Source of the DNA: an uncultured Opitutia bacterium
GTDB taxonomy: Bacteria; Verrucomicrobiota; Verrucomicrobiia; Opitutales; Opitutaceae
Assembly (NCBI GenBank): GCA_903825285.1
Contig: CAIJZY010000032.1
Coordinates: 1-51,569, forward strand
Reading direction: 5' to 3'
DNA: 51,569 nt
Each line of letters opens with the position of its first letter. Positions within the stretch are counted from its first letter, which is position 1. The notes below the pieces were generated by a model. The model worked only from the letters and a program-made list of their open reading frames with translations, ran no database searches and had not been told where the DNA came from. A program made the translations under genes and the position numbers. This document shows positions 40,634-48,634 of this stretch, in pieces.

Positions 40634-43579
40634 ATGGCCACCTCGTTCCTCCGTCCCGTCGTCCTCACCGCCGCCCTGCTCGGCGCCTCCCTCGCCTGCG
40701 CCCAAAGCGCGGCACCCGCCTCCGTCCCCGCCGGGGACAGCGCCATCAGTGCGAGCCTGCGCGGGCCCGCCCCGGGCACGCTCGCGCCGGACTTCACCGT
40801 GACCGGTCCCGACGGCAAGGACCTGAAGTTGTCCGACCTCCGCGGCAAGATCGTGGTCGTGGACGTCTCGGCGACGTGGTGCGGGCCCTGCCAGGCCGCC
40901 ATGCCGAACAATGACCGCGTCTACCGGAAGTACGCGGACCAGGGCGTGGTCCTCGTCGGCATCACCGCCGACGACTCCCGCGCCAACTACGACGGCTGGG
41001 TCGAGCGCAACGCCTCGAAGTACAACTTCAAGATGTACTTCGACCCCGCGGGCCGCGCGGGCTGGAACACCTCCGTCTTCAACACCGCCTACCGCATCAC
41101 GGGTTTCCCGACGATGTACGTGATCACGCGCGAGGGAAAAGTCTCCGAGGTCGTCTCGGGCGGCGGTCCCGGCGAGGATTACCGCCTCGAGTACGCGCTG
41201 GCCCGCGCCGGCGCCAAGGTGGACCTCGCCAGCATCCCGGCCGAGCCGAAGAAGGATCCCAACGCGCCAAAATCCATCCCGGCCATGGGCAAGACGCCCG
41301 CGATGCGCACCGGCAAGATGATGGGCATGGGCGCCCCCGTCGCCGGCAAGTTCGGCTCGCTCGCGGCCAACGCCAAGGTTCCCGACTTCACCGCCACCTC
41401 GGCCGACGGCAAGCCGGTGAAGCTCTCCGATTTCAAGGGCCAGACGGTCGTCGTGACGTTCTTCAGCAACGCCGAGCACGGGCCCGAGGCCTACACGGTC
41501 AATCTGTCCGCCAAGTATGCCGGCCAGCATGTGGCGCTCCTCGCCGTCGCCTCCGCCATGGAGCGCGAGAAGTTCACCGCCTGGGCCGCCGCGGCCAAGC
41601 CCGCGTACGCCGCCGCCTGGGATCCCGCCGGCAAGGCGTGGGGTGAGAACATCACCAACCTCAATTTCGGCGTCGGCATGTATCCCGCCGTCATCGTGGT
41701 CAACGCCGAGGGCAACCTCGTCGGCGGCTACATCGGCATGGGTCCGCAGAACGTCGACCGCCTGGCCACGCTGCTCGCGGTGGGCGGCGTCAAGCTCGCG
41801 CCGGAGGACAGGCCCAAGAACGCCATGGCCGCGGCCTCGATCCAGCCCCACTCCGGTCCCGCCCCGGCCGCGCCCCGCGAGGCCACCCTCGCCGCCGGCG
41901 CCGTCGCGCCGGATTTCACGAGCTACACCGCCGACGGCAAGGCCGTGAAGCTGTCCGACTTCAAGGGCAAGACCGTCATCCTCGACTTCTGGGCCACGTG
42001 GTGCGGCCCCTGCATGGCGTCAATGCCGCACACGCAGGAAGTCGCCGCGAAGTACAAGGACCAGAACGTGGTCGTGCTCGCGTCGTGCACCAGCGACACG
42101 CAGGCGAAGTTCGTCGAGTGGGTCGGCCAGCGCCAGGCCAAGTATCCCCAGATCCTCTTCACCGCCGACAAGAATGAGCGCGGCTCGGCCACGTTCGACG
42201 ACCGGGCCTCGGCCAAGCTCTACCACGTCGTGGGCATCCCGACCCAGTTTGTCATCGGGCCGGACGGCGTGATCGCCGCCACCATCGTCGGCTTCAACGG
42301 CGACAGCGAGGCCCGCGCCGAGGGCGCGCTGGCCAAGTTGGGCGTCAAGGTTGACCCGGCCGTCGCGGCCGCGGGCGCCGCCCAGCTCAAGCAGGCCGCC
42401 GAGGAAGAACTCAAGGCCGCCGCCGCCGCCAAGGATGCCGAGAAGAATCCGCGCGCGCCGTTCCGCGAGGGCTTCGGCAAGATCCAGGCCGGCCAGGCCG
42501 TGCCGGACTTCACCGTGCAGACGCCCGAGGGCAAGCCGGCCAAGTTCTCGGACTACGCCAAGGGCAAGACCGTCATCCTCGACCTCTGGGCCACCTGGTG
42601 CGGCCCCTGCCAGCAGTCCATGCCGCACACCGAGGAGGTCTACAAGAAGTACAAGGATCAGGGCCTCGTGGTGGTCGGGCTCTGCTGCTTCGACGAACGC
42701 GCGGCCTATGACAAGTGGCTCGTCGCCAACCAGGCCAAGTACACGTTTCCGACGGTGTTCGATCCTGCCGGCAAGATGAAATCACCCTCCCACGCCCCAG
42801 CGACGCCCGAGGAAAAGGCGGAGTACAAGGCCCAGTCTAAGAAGTATTTTTCCGAGGTCATCGCCACCAGCGTCTTCGGCGCCTTCCCGATGCTGCCGTC
42901 CACCATCGTGATCGACTCGCAGGGCAAGATGGTCGGCTTCTACGCCGGCTACACCCCCAACTCCAACGATGGCATCATGAACCTCCTGCTCCGCGCCGGC
43001 CTCAAGCTCGCGCCGGAGGACATGCCCACGAAGGTGTGGAAGAAGGAGGAGACCAAGGCCGAGGAAGTCGTGCCGACGCTCAAGGTCGGCGCAGTCGCCC
43101 CGGACTTTCCCTCCACTGATGTCAACGGCAAGCCGGTCAGCCTGGCCGACTACAAGGGCAAGGTCATCGTGCTGGACTTCTGGGCGACCTGGTGCGGCCC
43201 GTGCATGGCCTCGATGCCGCACACCGCGGAGGTTGCGGCCAAGTTCAAGGACCAGGGCGTGGTGGTCCTGGGCTCCTGCACCAGCGACTCGCGCGAGAAG
43301 TTCGAGGCGTGGGTGAAGGCCAACCAGGCCAAGTATCCCGACTTTGTGTTCGCGCACGACCCCGCCGAGCGGAAGCCGGAGCGCGCCTCGCGCGCCCTCT
43401 ACGGCGTGCAGGGCATCCCGACCCAGTTCATCATCGGCCGCGACGGCAAGCTCGTCGCGATCGTCGTGGGCTACCTCAAGGGTGAGAACATCCTCGAGGC
43501 CGCGCTCGCCAAGGCGGGTGTCAAGGTGGACCCCGCCCTCGTCGCCAAGGGTGCCGAGGATCTGAAGAAGCGCGAATAA
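40634..43579 (+). CDS. Exported protein with five tandem thioredoxin (TlpA/AhpC-like) domains
   Basis: A 981-residue protein with a signal peptide (FLRPVVLTAALLGASLACAQ). Five repeats each open with a VPDFT or APDFT-type strand and D-G-K-x-x-K-L-S-D-F-K-G. Domains 1, 3, 4 and 5 carry WCGPC at residues 82, 456, 655 and 853. Domain 2 (about 240-390) has no Cys: FFSNAEHGPE at 276-285 replaces the active site. Domain 4 has an extra Cys pair (VVGLCCFD) and an insert near 730. Linkers are Lys/Ala-rich. TlpA-like domains reduce or shuffle disulfides in the periplasm. It follows the TonB receptor by 78 bases. Five such domains in one chain is far outside the usual single-domain size. Confidence 0.9.
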   Translation: MATSFLRPVVLTAALLGASLACAQSAAPASVPAGDSAISASLRGPAPGTLAPDFTVTGPDGKDLKLSDLRGKIVVVDVSATWCGPCQAAMPNNDRVYRKYADQGVVLVGITADDSRANYDGWVERNASKYNFKMYFDPAGRAGWNTSVFNTAYRITGFPTMYVITREGKVSEVVSGGGPGEDYRLEYALARAGAKVDLASIPAEPKKDPNAPKSIPAMGKTPAMRTGKMMGMGAPVAGKFGSLAANAKVPDFTATSADGKPVKLSDFKGQTVVVTFFSNAEHGPEAYTVNLSAKYAGQHVALLAVASAMEREKFTAWAAAAKPAYAAAWDPAGKAWGENITNLNFGVGMYPAVIVVNAEGNLVGGYIGMGPQNVDRLATLLAVGGVKLAPEDRPKNAMAAASIQPHSGPAPAAPREATLAAGAVAPDFTSYTADGKAVKLSDFKGKTVILDFWATWCGPCMASMPHTQEVAAKYKDQNVVVLASCTSDTQAKFVEWVGQRQAKYPQILFTADKNERGSATFDDRASAKLYHVVGIPTQFVIGPDGVIAATIVGFNGDSEARAEGALAKLGVKVDPAVAAAGAAQLKQAAEEELKAAAAAKDAEKNPRAPFREGFGKIQAGQAVPDFTVQTPEGKPAKFSDYAKGKTVILDLWATWCGPCQQSMPHTEEVYKKYKDQGLVVVGLCCFDERAAYDKWLVANQAKYTFPTVFDPAGKMKSPSHAPATPEEKAEYKAQSKKYFSEVIATSVFGAFPMLPSTIVIDSQGKMVGFYAGYTPNSNDGIMNLLLRAGLKLAPEDMPTKVWKKEETKAEEVVPTLKVGAVAPDFPSTDVNGKPVSLADYKGKVIVLDFWATWCGPCMASMPHTAEVAAKFKDQGVVVLGSCTSDSREKFEAWVKANQAKYPDFVFAHDPAERKPERASRALYGVQGIPTQFIIGRDGKLVAIVVGYLKGENILEAALAKAGVKVDPALVAKGAEDLKKRE

Positions 43580-43589
43580 GTCATTCCCC

Positions 43590-43635
43590 GGCGCGGATCC
43601 GCGGCCCCCTCGGGGTCGCCGCGGACCGCCGCGCC
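43590..43635 (+). terminator. Three-tier hairpin after the five-thioredoxin gene
   Basis: Nested stems pair in order: GGCGCGG (43590) with CCGCGCC (43629-43635), TCCGCGG with CCGCGGA, and CCCC with GGGG. Small bulges separate the tiers, and GTTTC follows. It starts 10 bases after the stop codon and ends 16 before the LuxR-type start, so it probably ends the thioredoxin transcript. Confidence 0.55.
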
Positions 43636-43651
43636 GTTTCACCCGCGCCCC

Positions 43652-43906
43652 ATGCTCGACCGTCGCACGTCCCCGACCGCCAGCTGGACTGAGATCAGCG
43701 CCGGCCTGGACCGGAGCCGGCCGTGCCTCGCGCCGCTCTCGCCCGCCGAGCGCGTCGTGGCCCGCTACCTCGCCGAGGGCCTGAGCAACCGCGAGATCGC
43801 CGCCGCCCTGGGCAAGTCCGCTTCCACCGTGAAGAACCAGGTGAGCGTCTGCCTGCGCAAGTGCGGCGTCCCCACCCGCGGCCGCCTGATCGCCCTGCTG
43901 CGCTGA
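43652..43906 (+). CDS. Stand-alone LuxR-type HTH protein
   Basis: An 84-residue protein. Residues 29-80, LSPAERVVARYLAEGLSNREIAAALGKSASTVKNQV, then CLRKCGVPTRGRLIALL, are a complete GerE/LuxR-type winged HTH with no receiver, PAS or autoinducer domain before it. Such short proteins can be regulators acting alone or modulating others. It lies between the thioredoxin-like gene and the peptidase gene, 47 bases ahead of the latter. Confidence 0.85.
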   Translation: MLDRRTSPTASWTEISAGLDRSRPCLAPLSPAERVVARYLAEGLSNREIAAALGKSASTVKNQVSVCLRKCGVPTRGRLIALLR

Positions 43907-43953
43907 GCGCCGAAGCCTCGACATCCCCGGCCCGCGCCGTTTTGTATGCAGGA

Positions 43954-46155
43954 ATGTCGCCCCGTTCCACCCTGCTCCTCCTCGTCCTCGCCCTCGCCCC
44001 GCTCCTGCGCGCGGCGGACGACGACGCCCGCCTCCGCCACTTCCGCGACCTCGCCGAGACGCGCAACTACTCCCTCGGCCGGCCCGGCGCGATGCGCTTC
44101 ACGCCCGACGGCGCCACGGTGATCTTCCTGCGCGGCGGCCCGCGCGACCCGGTCCTGCGGCTCTACGAGTTCGACCTCGCGACCAAGCAGGAGCGCGAGC
44201 TGGTCACGCCGGCCCAGATTCTCGGCGGGGCCGACGAGCAGCTGTCCGTCGCCGAGAAGGCCCGCCGCGAGCGCGCCCGCACCACCGCCAAGGGCTTCAC
44301 GCGCTTCGACCTCTCCCGCGACGGCACGCGCCTGCTCGTCACACTCTCCGGCCGGCTCTACACCGTGGACCGTGCCACCCGGCGCGTCACCGCGCTGCCC
44401 GGCCGCAACTGGCTCGACCCGCGCTTCTCGCCCGATGGCACCGCGGTCGCCGCCGTGGCCAACGGCGAGCTCCATGTCATCGACCTCGCGACCAACACCG
44501 ACCTCGCGCTCACCGCCGGCGCCACCGCCACGCTTACCCACGGCGCCGCCGAGTTTGTCGCCCAGGAGGAGATGCAACGCCGCGAGGGCTACTGGTGGTC
44601 GCCCGACTCGCAGTCCCTCGCCTACCAGGAGACCGACGAGTCCATGGTCGAGACCCGCTACATCGCCGACCCGCTGCACCCCGAGGCCGCCCCGCTGCCA
44701 TTTCACTACCCCCACACCGGCTCGCCCAACGCCGTCGTGCGGCTGGGCGTGATTGCCCGCGCCGGCGGCGCGACCCGGTGGATCGAGTGGGACCGCACCC
44801 GCCTGCCCTACCTTGCCACCGTCACGTGGCGGGAACCCGGCGCGCCCCTGACGCTTCTCGTGCAGGACCGCGCGCAGCAGGACGAGCACCTGCTCGCCGC
44901 CGACGCAGTGACCGGGACCACGCGCGAGCTGCTGCGCGAGACCGACGCGGCCTGGCTCAACCTTGACCGCGGCGCCGGACTGCCCCGCTGGCTGAAGGGC
45001 GGGCGGCAGTTCCTTTGGACCACCGAGCGCCGCGGCGACTGGCAGGTGGAGCTGCATGACGCCTCCGGTGCACTCGTGCGCGAGCTCACGCCGACCACCT
45101 TCGGCTATCACGGCTTCGCCGGCGTGGACGAGGCCGCGGGCTGCGTCTACCTGCAGGCCAGCGTCGACCCGGTCGACACGCAGGTCTGGCGCGTGCCGCT
45201 GGCCGGCGGGCCCGCCACCGCGCTTACCACCGCCCGCGGCCGCCACGACCTGCAGGTCAGCGAGAACGGCAAGGTGCTCATCCACTCGTTCAGCCTGCTT
45301 GATGGCACCACCGGGAGCGAGGTGCTCTCCGCCTCCGGCCAGGTGCTCGCGACGCTTCCATCCGTGGCCGAGTCCCCGTCCGACCTGCCCCGCCTCGAGC
45401 TCACCCGCACCACCGGCGGCGAGCGCTCGTACTACGCCGCGATCGTGCGGCCGCATGCGTTTGTGCCGGGGAAGAAATATCCGGTCATCCTCTCGGTCTA
45501 CGCCGGGCCGCACATCACCGTGGTCAGCTCCAGCCTCCGGGCCTACCTCGCCGACCAGTGGACCGCGGACCAGGGTTACATCGTGGTCCGGCTCGACGGC
45601 CGCGGCACGCCGCTGCGCGGCCGGGAGTGGCAGCGGGTCATCCGCGGCAACCTCATCGACATCGCGCTCCATGACCAGGTGGAGGGGCTGCAGGCCCTCG
45701 GCGCGCAGTATCCCGAGCTCGACCTCACCCGCGTCGGCGTGACCGGCTGGTCGTTCGGCGGCTACTTCGCCGCCATGGCCACGATCCGCCGGCCCGATGT
45801 GTTCCGCGCCGGCATCGCGGGCGCGCCGGTCGTGACGTGGGAGAACTACGACACCTACTACACCGAGCGCTACATGGGCCTGCCGTCGGAAAACCCGGCT
45901 GGTTACCGCGCGAGCAGCGTCCTGACGTATGCAGCTCAGCTCAAGCGTCCGCTGCTGCTGATCCACGGCCTCACCGACGACAACGTCTACGTGCAGCACA
46001 CCTTCCAGCTGGCCGATGCGCTCTACATGGCCGGACGGCCCTACGAGTTCATGCCGATGCTCGGGACGCACATGGCGGGCTCGAGCGATCCGGTGGTGCG
46101 GATGCGCGAGGAGGAACGCTCCATGGCGTTCTTCAACCGTGAGCTAAAACCCTGA
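43954..46155 (+). CDS. S9B dipeptidyl-peptidase IV-like serine peptidase
   Basis: A 733-residue exported protein with a signal peptide (STLLLLVLALAPLLRA). Residues 40-480 are a beta-propeller DPP-IV N-domain, including EEMQRREGYWWSPDSQSLAYQETDE, which holds the Glu pair that binds the substrate amino terminus. The C-terminal alpha/beta hydrolase has GWSFGGYF with nucleophile S600, LTDDNVY with D675, and GTHM with H706. It removes N-terminal dipeptides, usually X-Pro, from peptides in the periplasm. I start at ATG 43954; earlier codons overlap the LuxR-type gene. Confidence 0.92.
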   Translation: MSPRSTLLLLVLALAPLLRAADDDARLRHFRDLAETRNYSLGRPGAMRFTPDGATVIFLRGGPRDPVLRLYEFDLATKQERELVTPAQILGGADEQLSVAEKARRERARTTAKGFTRFDLSRDGTRLLVTLSGRLYTVDRATRRVTALPGRNWLDPRFSPDGTAVAAVANGELHVIDLATNTDLALTAGATATLTHGAAEFVAQEEMQRREGYWWSPDSQSLAYQETDESMVETRYIADPLHPEAAPLPFHYPHTGSPNAVVRLGVIARAGGATRWIEWDRTRLPYLATVTWREPGAPLTLLVQDRAQQDEHLLAADAVTGTTRELLRETDAAWLNLDRGAGLPRWLKGGRQFLWTTERRGDWQVELHDASGALVRELTPTTFGYHGFAGVDEAAGCVYLQASVDPVDTQVWRVPLAGGPATALTTARGRHDLQVSENGKVLIHSFSLLDGTTGSEVLSASGQVLATLPSVAESPSDLPRLELTRTTGGERSYYAAIVRPHAFVPGKKYPVILSVYAGPHITVVSSSLRAYLADQWTADQGYIVVRLDGRGTPLRGREWQRVIRGNLIDIALHDQVEGLQALGAQYPELDLTRVGVTGWSFGGYFAAMATIRRPDVFRAGIAGAPVVTWENYDTYYTERYMGLPSENPAGYRASSVLTYAAQLKRPLLLIHGLTDDNVYVQHTFQLADALYMAGRPYEFMPMLGTHMAGSSDPVVRMREEERSMAFFNRELKP

Positions 46156-46635
46156 CGGCGGCCGGATCGCGGGAATCCGGCGCACCCAGCGGTCCACCGG
46201 GCCCTCCTCGTCGTCGTGACCCGTGCCTTCGCGGGTGAAGCCGGCCTTCTCGAGCACGCGCTGGGAGGCGATGTTCCGCGGCGAGGCCTCGGCCCAGACT
46301 TCATTCACCAGGCCCGAGGAGAAGGCTTCCTCGACCAGCAGCCGCGCCCCGGTCGTGGCGAATCCCCGGCCACGTCGAGTCGGCGCCACGCCGTAGCCCA
46401 GCTCGATGCGACGCTCCTTGGGCGCCGACTTGAAGGCGCCGGAGCCAACAATCTCTCCCGTCGCGCGGTCACCGTACAACCGCGGCATCGTCCAGCCTCC
46501 GTCCTCCGCCGCCACCGCCCGCTCGAGCAGGATGGCCGGCGGCAGCGCCTCCGCGCAGACTTTCCAGCCGCGGAACAGGGTTGGCGCGATCAGCAGCGCC
46601 TGGGCCTCGGTCTTGGTCGGGGTCAGAAGGATCAT
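46144..46635 (-). CDS. GNAT acetyltransferase, RimJ/RimL-like
   Basis: A 163-residue protein (ATG 46633-46635; a GTG six codons upstream is possible). It has PRLYGDRATGEIVGSGAFKSAPKERRIELGYGVAPTRRGRGFATTGARLLVEEAF, with the acetyl-CoA binding R-R-G-R-G-F-A loop, then AEASPRNIASQRVLEKAGF. The C-terminal end overlaps the convergent peptidase gene by 12 bases. Substrate unknown. Confidence 0.85.
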   Translation of the reverse strand: MILLTPTKTEAQALLIAPTLFRGWKVCAEALPPAILLERAVAAEDGGWTMPRLYGDRATGEIVGSGAFKSAPKERRIELGYGVAPTRRGRGFATTGARLLVEEAFSSGLVNEVWAEASPRNIASQRVLEKAGFTREGTGHDDEEGPVDRWVRRIPAIRPPSGF

Positions 46636-46694
46636 CGCGTCGAGTGCCGCCACATTGGGCCGACCTCCATCGCGGGCAACCCTGGATGGTTTTC

Positions 46695-46786
46695 ACCACG
46701 AAGATCACGAAGCACACGAAGCGCGATCCTGCCCGCGGATATGATGAGGGCTACCCTCGCTTCGTGAGCTTCGTGCCCTTCGTGGT
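46695..46786. repeat. Large imperfect palindrome with 9-base units (REP-like)
   Basis: Two 29-base arms (46695-46723 and 46758-46786) are inverted copies differing at 3 positions, with a 34-base loop. Each arm is a short tandem array: ACCACGAAG followed by two more units of the form N-N-CACGAAG. In one frame it reads TTKITKHTK and on the far side FVSFVPFVV. I recall similar palindromes scattered in Verrucomicrobia and related genomes, but copy number cannot be seen here. It lies between the GNAT gene start and the UroD-like gene end. Confidence 0.75.
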
Positions 46787-46818
46787 ATAACTAAGCCCTG
46801 CTTGATCGCAGCCGGTGC

Positions 46819-48009
46819 TTAGGCGCGCCCGGCGTTCGCGGTTACGGTCTGATCGTAACGGCAGTGATGGGCCTCGTCGGCGAAGGCCTCGAGAAGCGGT
46901 GTGTCCGCGGCGAAGAACTGATCCGACGGGCACAGGATGTAGCCGCCATCGCGGCCGGCCTCGTCGAAGCAGCGGCGCACCTCGCGCCGGGTCTCGATCG
47001 GCGTGCAGCCCACGAAATGGTGATACTGGTCGAACCCGCCGATCATGCAGATCTCGCGCGGAATCCGCCCGCGCGCCTCGGCCAGCTTCGCGTCGCCTCC
47101 CATCGCGGCGGGGGTGAATGTCTCCATCGCGTCGGGCTGCATCGCCGCGATGCGCTCAAGCAGGGGCATCATGCCGCCGCAGGTGTGGTAGGCGATGCGC
47201 TGGCCGCGGCGGTGGGCGATCCGGATCAGCTCGGCATCGTAGGGTGCGACGAACTCGTCGAAGATCCGGGGTGAGATGACCGACGAGGACGCGCTGCCAC
47301 CGCCGAGCTCGATCAGGTCGAAGGCCGCGTCCACCATCGAGTCGAGGTGGACGATCTTGCGGCGCTGCAGGATGCCGAGGAACTCGCGCACCCAGGCCGG
47401 ATCGTCGAAGGTCGCGAGGATCATCTCCTCCGTGCCGGCGAGGCAGGTCGCGTCCTGCCAGGTGCCGGGCTGGCCGAACACGTCGAAGCAGCAGACGTAC
47501 GACCGCACGAGCCCGCGCTCGCCATACTCCCGGGCCGCGCGGTTCACCACCGGCACATCGCAGCGGGGCGCGGTGCAGAACTCGCCGATGAGGTCGATGT
47601 CACGGCGGCGCTTGATCAGCGGCTCCACCACCCAGGAGCTGTAGCGGTCGGACTCGAGCACCATGCTCAGCGTGCCCTTCGGGGTGACAAAGCTCCACCG
47701 CACCGCCGGGTACTCGTGGCCCGGCAGGTCCTCGCGGCGCACGCGCCAGTGGTCGCTCGCAATCCGCCTGCTCTCGAGGAAGCCGATCTCGCCCTGCTCC
47801 GGATCGTAGTACTCGCCCCGCGCCGGATCGGGCGCATGCGGCGCGAGGTAGAGGATCGGGTCGAGCCCGAAGCGGTCGTAGAAATCCTGCTCCTTCAGAT
47901 GCACCACGTTCTGGAGGAAATAGCCCGGCACCCAGTGGGTGGTGACCGGGAGCCGGTCCGGCCGCCCGCCCGCGAGGGTCGTGAGGAACCGTTGCTTGGA
48001 GGTCATCAT
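46819..48009 (-). CDS. UroD-superfamily protein, HxC...C methyltransferase-like
   Basis: A 396-residue TIM-barrel protein starting at the first of two adjacent ATGs (48007-48009). Opening MTSKQRFLTTLAGGRPDRLPVTTHWVPG is family-typical. H275 and C277 (IAYHTCGGMMPLLERI), C321 (ICMIGGFDQYH) and C360 (GGYILCPSDQFF) are placed like the zinc site of MtaA-type methyltransferases, as in the copy at 9989-11029. It is also rich in other Cys. No corrinoid partner is nearby. It is divergent from the PadR gene and followed by the palindromic repeat. Confidence 0.78.
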   Translation of the reverse strand: MMTSKQRFLTTLAGGRPDRLPVTTHWVPGYFLQNVVHLKEQDFYDRFGLDPILYLAPHAPDPARGEYYDPEQGEIGFLESRRIASDHWRVRREDLPGHEYPAVRWSFVTPKGTLSMVLESDRYSSWVVEPLIKRRRDIDLIGEFCTAPRCDVPVVNRAAREYGERGLVRSYVCCFDVFGQPGTWQDATCLAGTEEMILATFDDPAWVREFLGILQRRKIVHLDSMVDAAFDLIELGGGSASSSVISPRIFDEFVAPYDAELIRIAHRRGQRIAYHTCGGMMPLLERIAAMQPDAMETFTPAAMGGDAKLAEARGRIPREICMIGGFDQYHHFVGCTPIETRREVRRCFDEAGRDGGYILCPSDQFFAADTPLLEAFADEAHHCRYDQTVTANAGRA

Positions 48010-48241
48010 GGGAACAGCCACCGGCCGCACCGCCCGCCATCACGGGGGACATCCGCGCGCGTGCGGACGCGCGCGTCGAGAGCAACAAGGGGGTTCATCG
48101 GCCTGGGGTGGATCGGCGACTGGCGCGCATTATATCCGCCCGGCCCGCCGCCGCCTCCGCGTCCATTGCCTTTCTGGCGGCAATTCTTGTCCCGCGGGGC
48201 GCGCGCACTTTGACGCTTGACGGAGGCCTTTATCCGCAACA

Positions 48242-48263
48242 CTACCTTGTCTGTTAAAGGTAG
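48242..48263 (+). promoter_or_regulatory. Dyad operator before the PadR gene
   Basis: A perfect 7-base inverted repeat, CTACCTT and AAGGTAG, with an 8-base spacer, 19 bases upstream of the padR-like ATG. TTGACG sequences lie just upstream. PadR proteins commonly repress their own genes from such dyads, so this is the likely autoregulatory site for the PadR/PspC unit. Confidence 0.6.
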
Positions 48264-48281
48264 CTTGCTTCTCCCGCATCC

Positions 48282-48617
48282 ATGAGCGTCAACGAAAAGT
48301 TCTCCTCCCTGCGCAAGGGACTCCTCGAGTTCCTCGTGCTGAAGGTGATCGCCGGGGACAAAGTCTACGCGGCGGACATCCTGCAGGAGCTGAGCGGCAC
48401 GGAGTTCGCGACGCAGGAGGGCACGCTGTACCCGCTCCTGAGCAAGCTCCGCCGGGAGGAACTCGTGGACTATGAGTGGAAGGAGTCCGAGGCGGGCCCG
48501 CCGCGGAAGTACTATCGCCTCACGGCGAAGGGCCGCGAGCAGCTGCAGGAGACCCTGGACTACTGGCAGAAGATCAACGCCACGCTGAAGAACCTCGGCC
48601 TGAAGTCGCGACCGTAA
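48282..48617 (+). CDS. PadR-family transcriptional regulator
   Basis: A 111-residue winged-helix protein: SLRKGLLEFLVLKVIAGDKVYAADILQELSGTEFATQEGTLYPLLSKLRREELVDYEWKESEAGPPRKYYRLTAKGREQLQETLDYW. The T-L-Y-P-L-L and G-P-x-R-K-Y-Y motifs are diagnostic of PadR subfamily 1/2, in which the last helix mediates dimerisation. The next gene, 17 bases on, encodes a PspC-domain protein, a frequent pairing linked to envelope stress. Confidence 0.93.
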   Translation: MSVNEKFSSLRKGLLEFLVLKVIAGDKVYAADILQELSGTEFATQEGTLYPLLSKLRREELVDYEWKESEAGPPRKYYRLTAKGREQLQETLDYWQKINATLKNLGLKSRP

Positions 48618-48634
48618 CCCACCCGCTTACTCCC

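Noticed and set aside
43765-46071. 768-codon frame antisense to the DPP-IV-like gene
   Set aside because: Opposite strand has signal peptide, Glu pair and catalytic triad; this frame has no motif.
48129-48134. Perfect TATAAT on the minus strand 120 bases before the UroD-like gene
   Set aside because: No acceptable -35 box or extended -10 at the right distance, so a promoter is not claimed.
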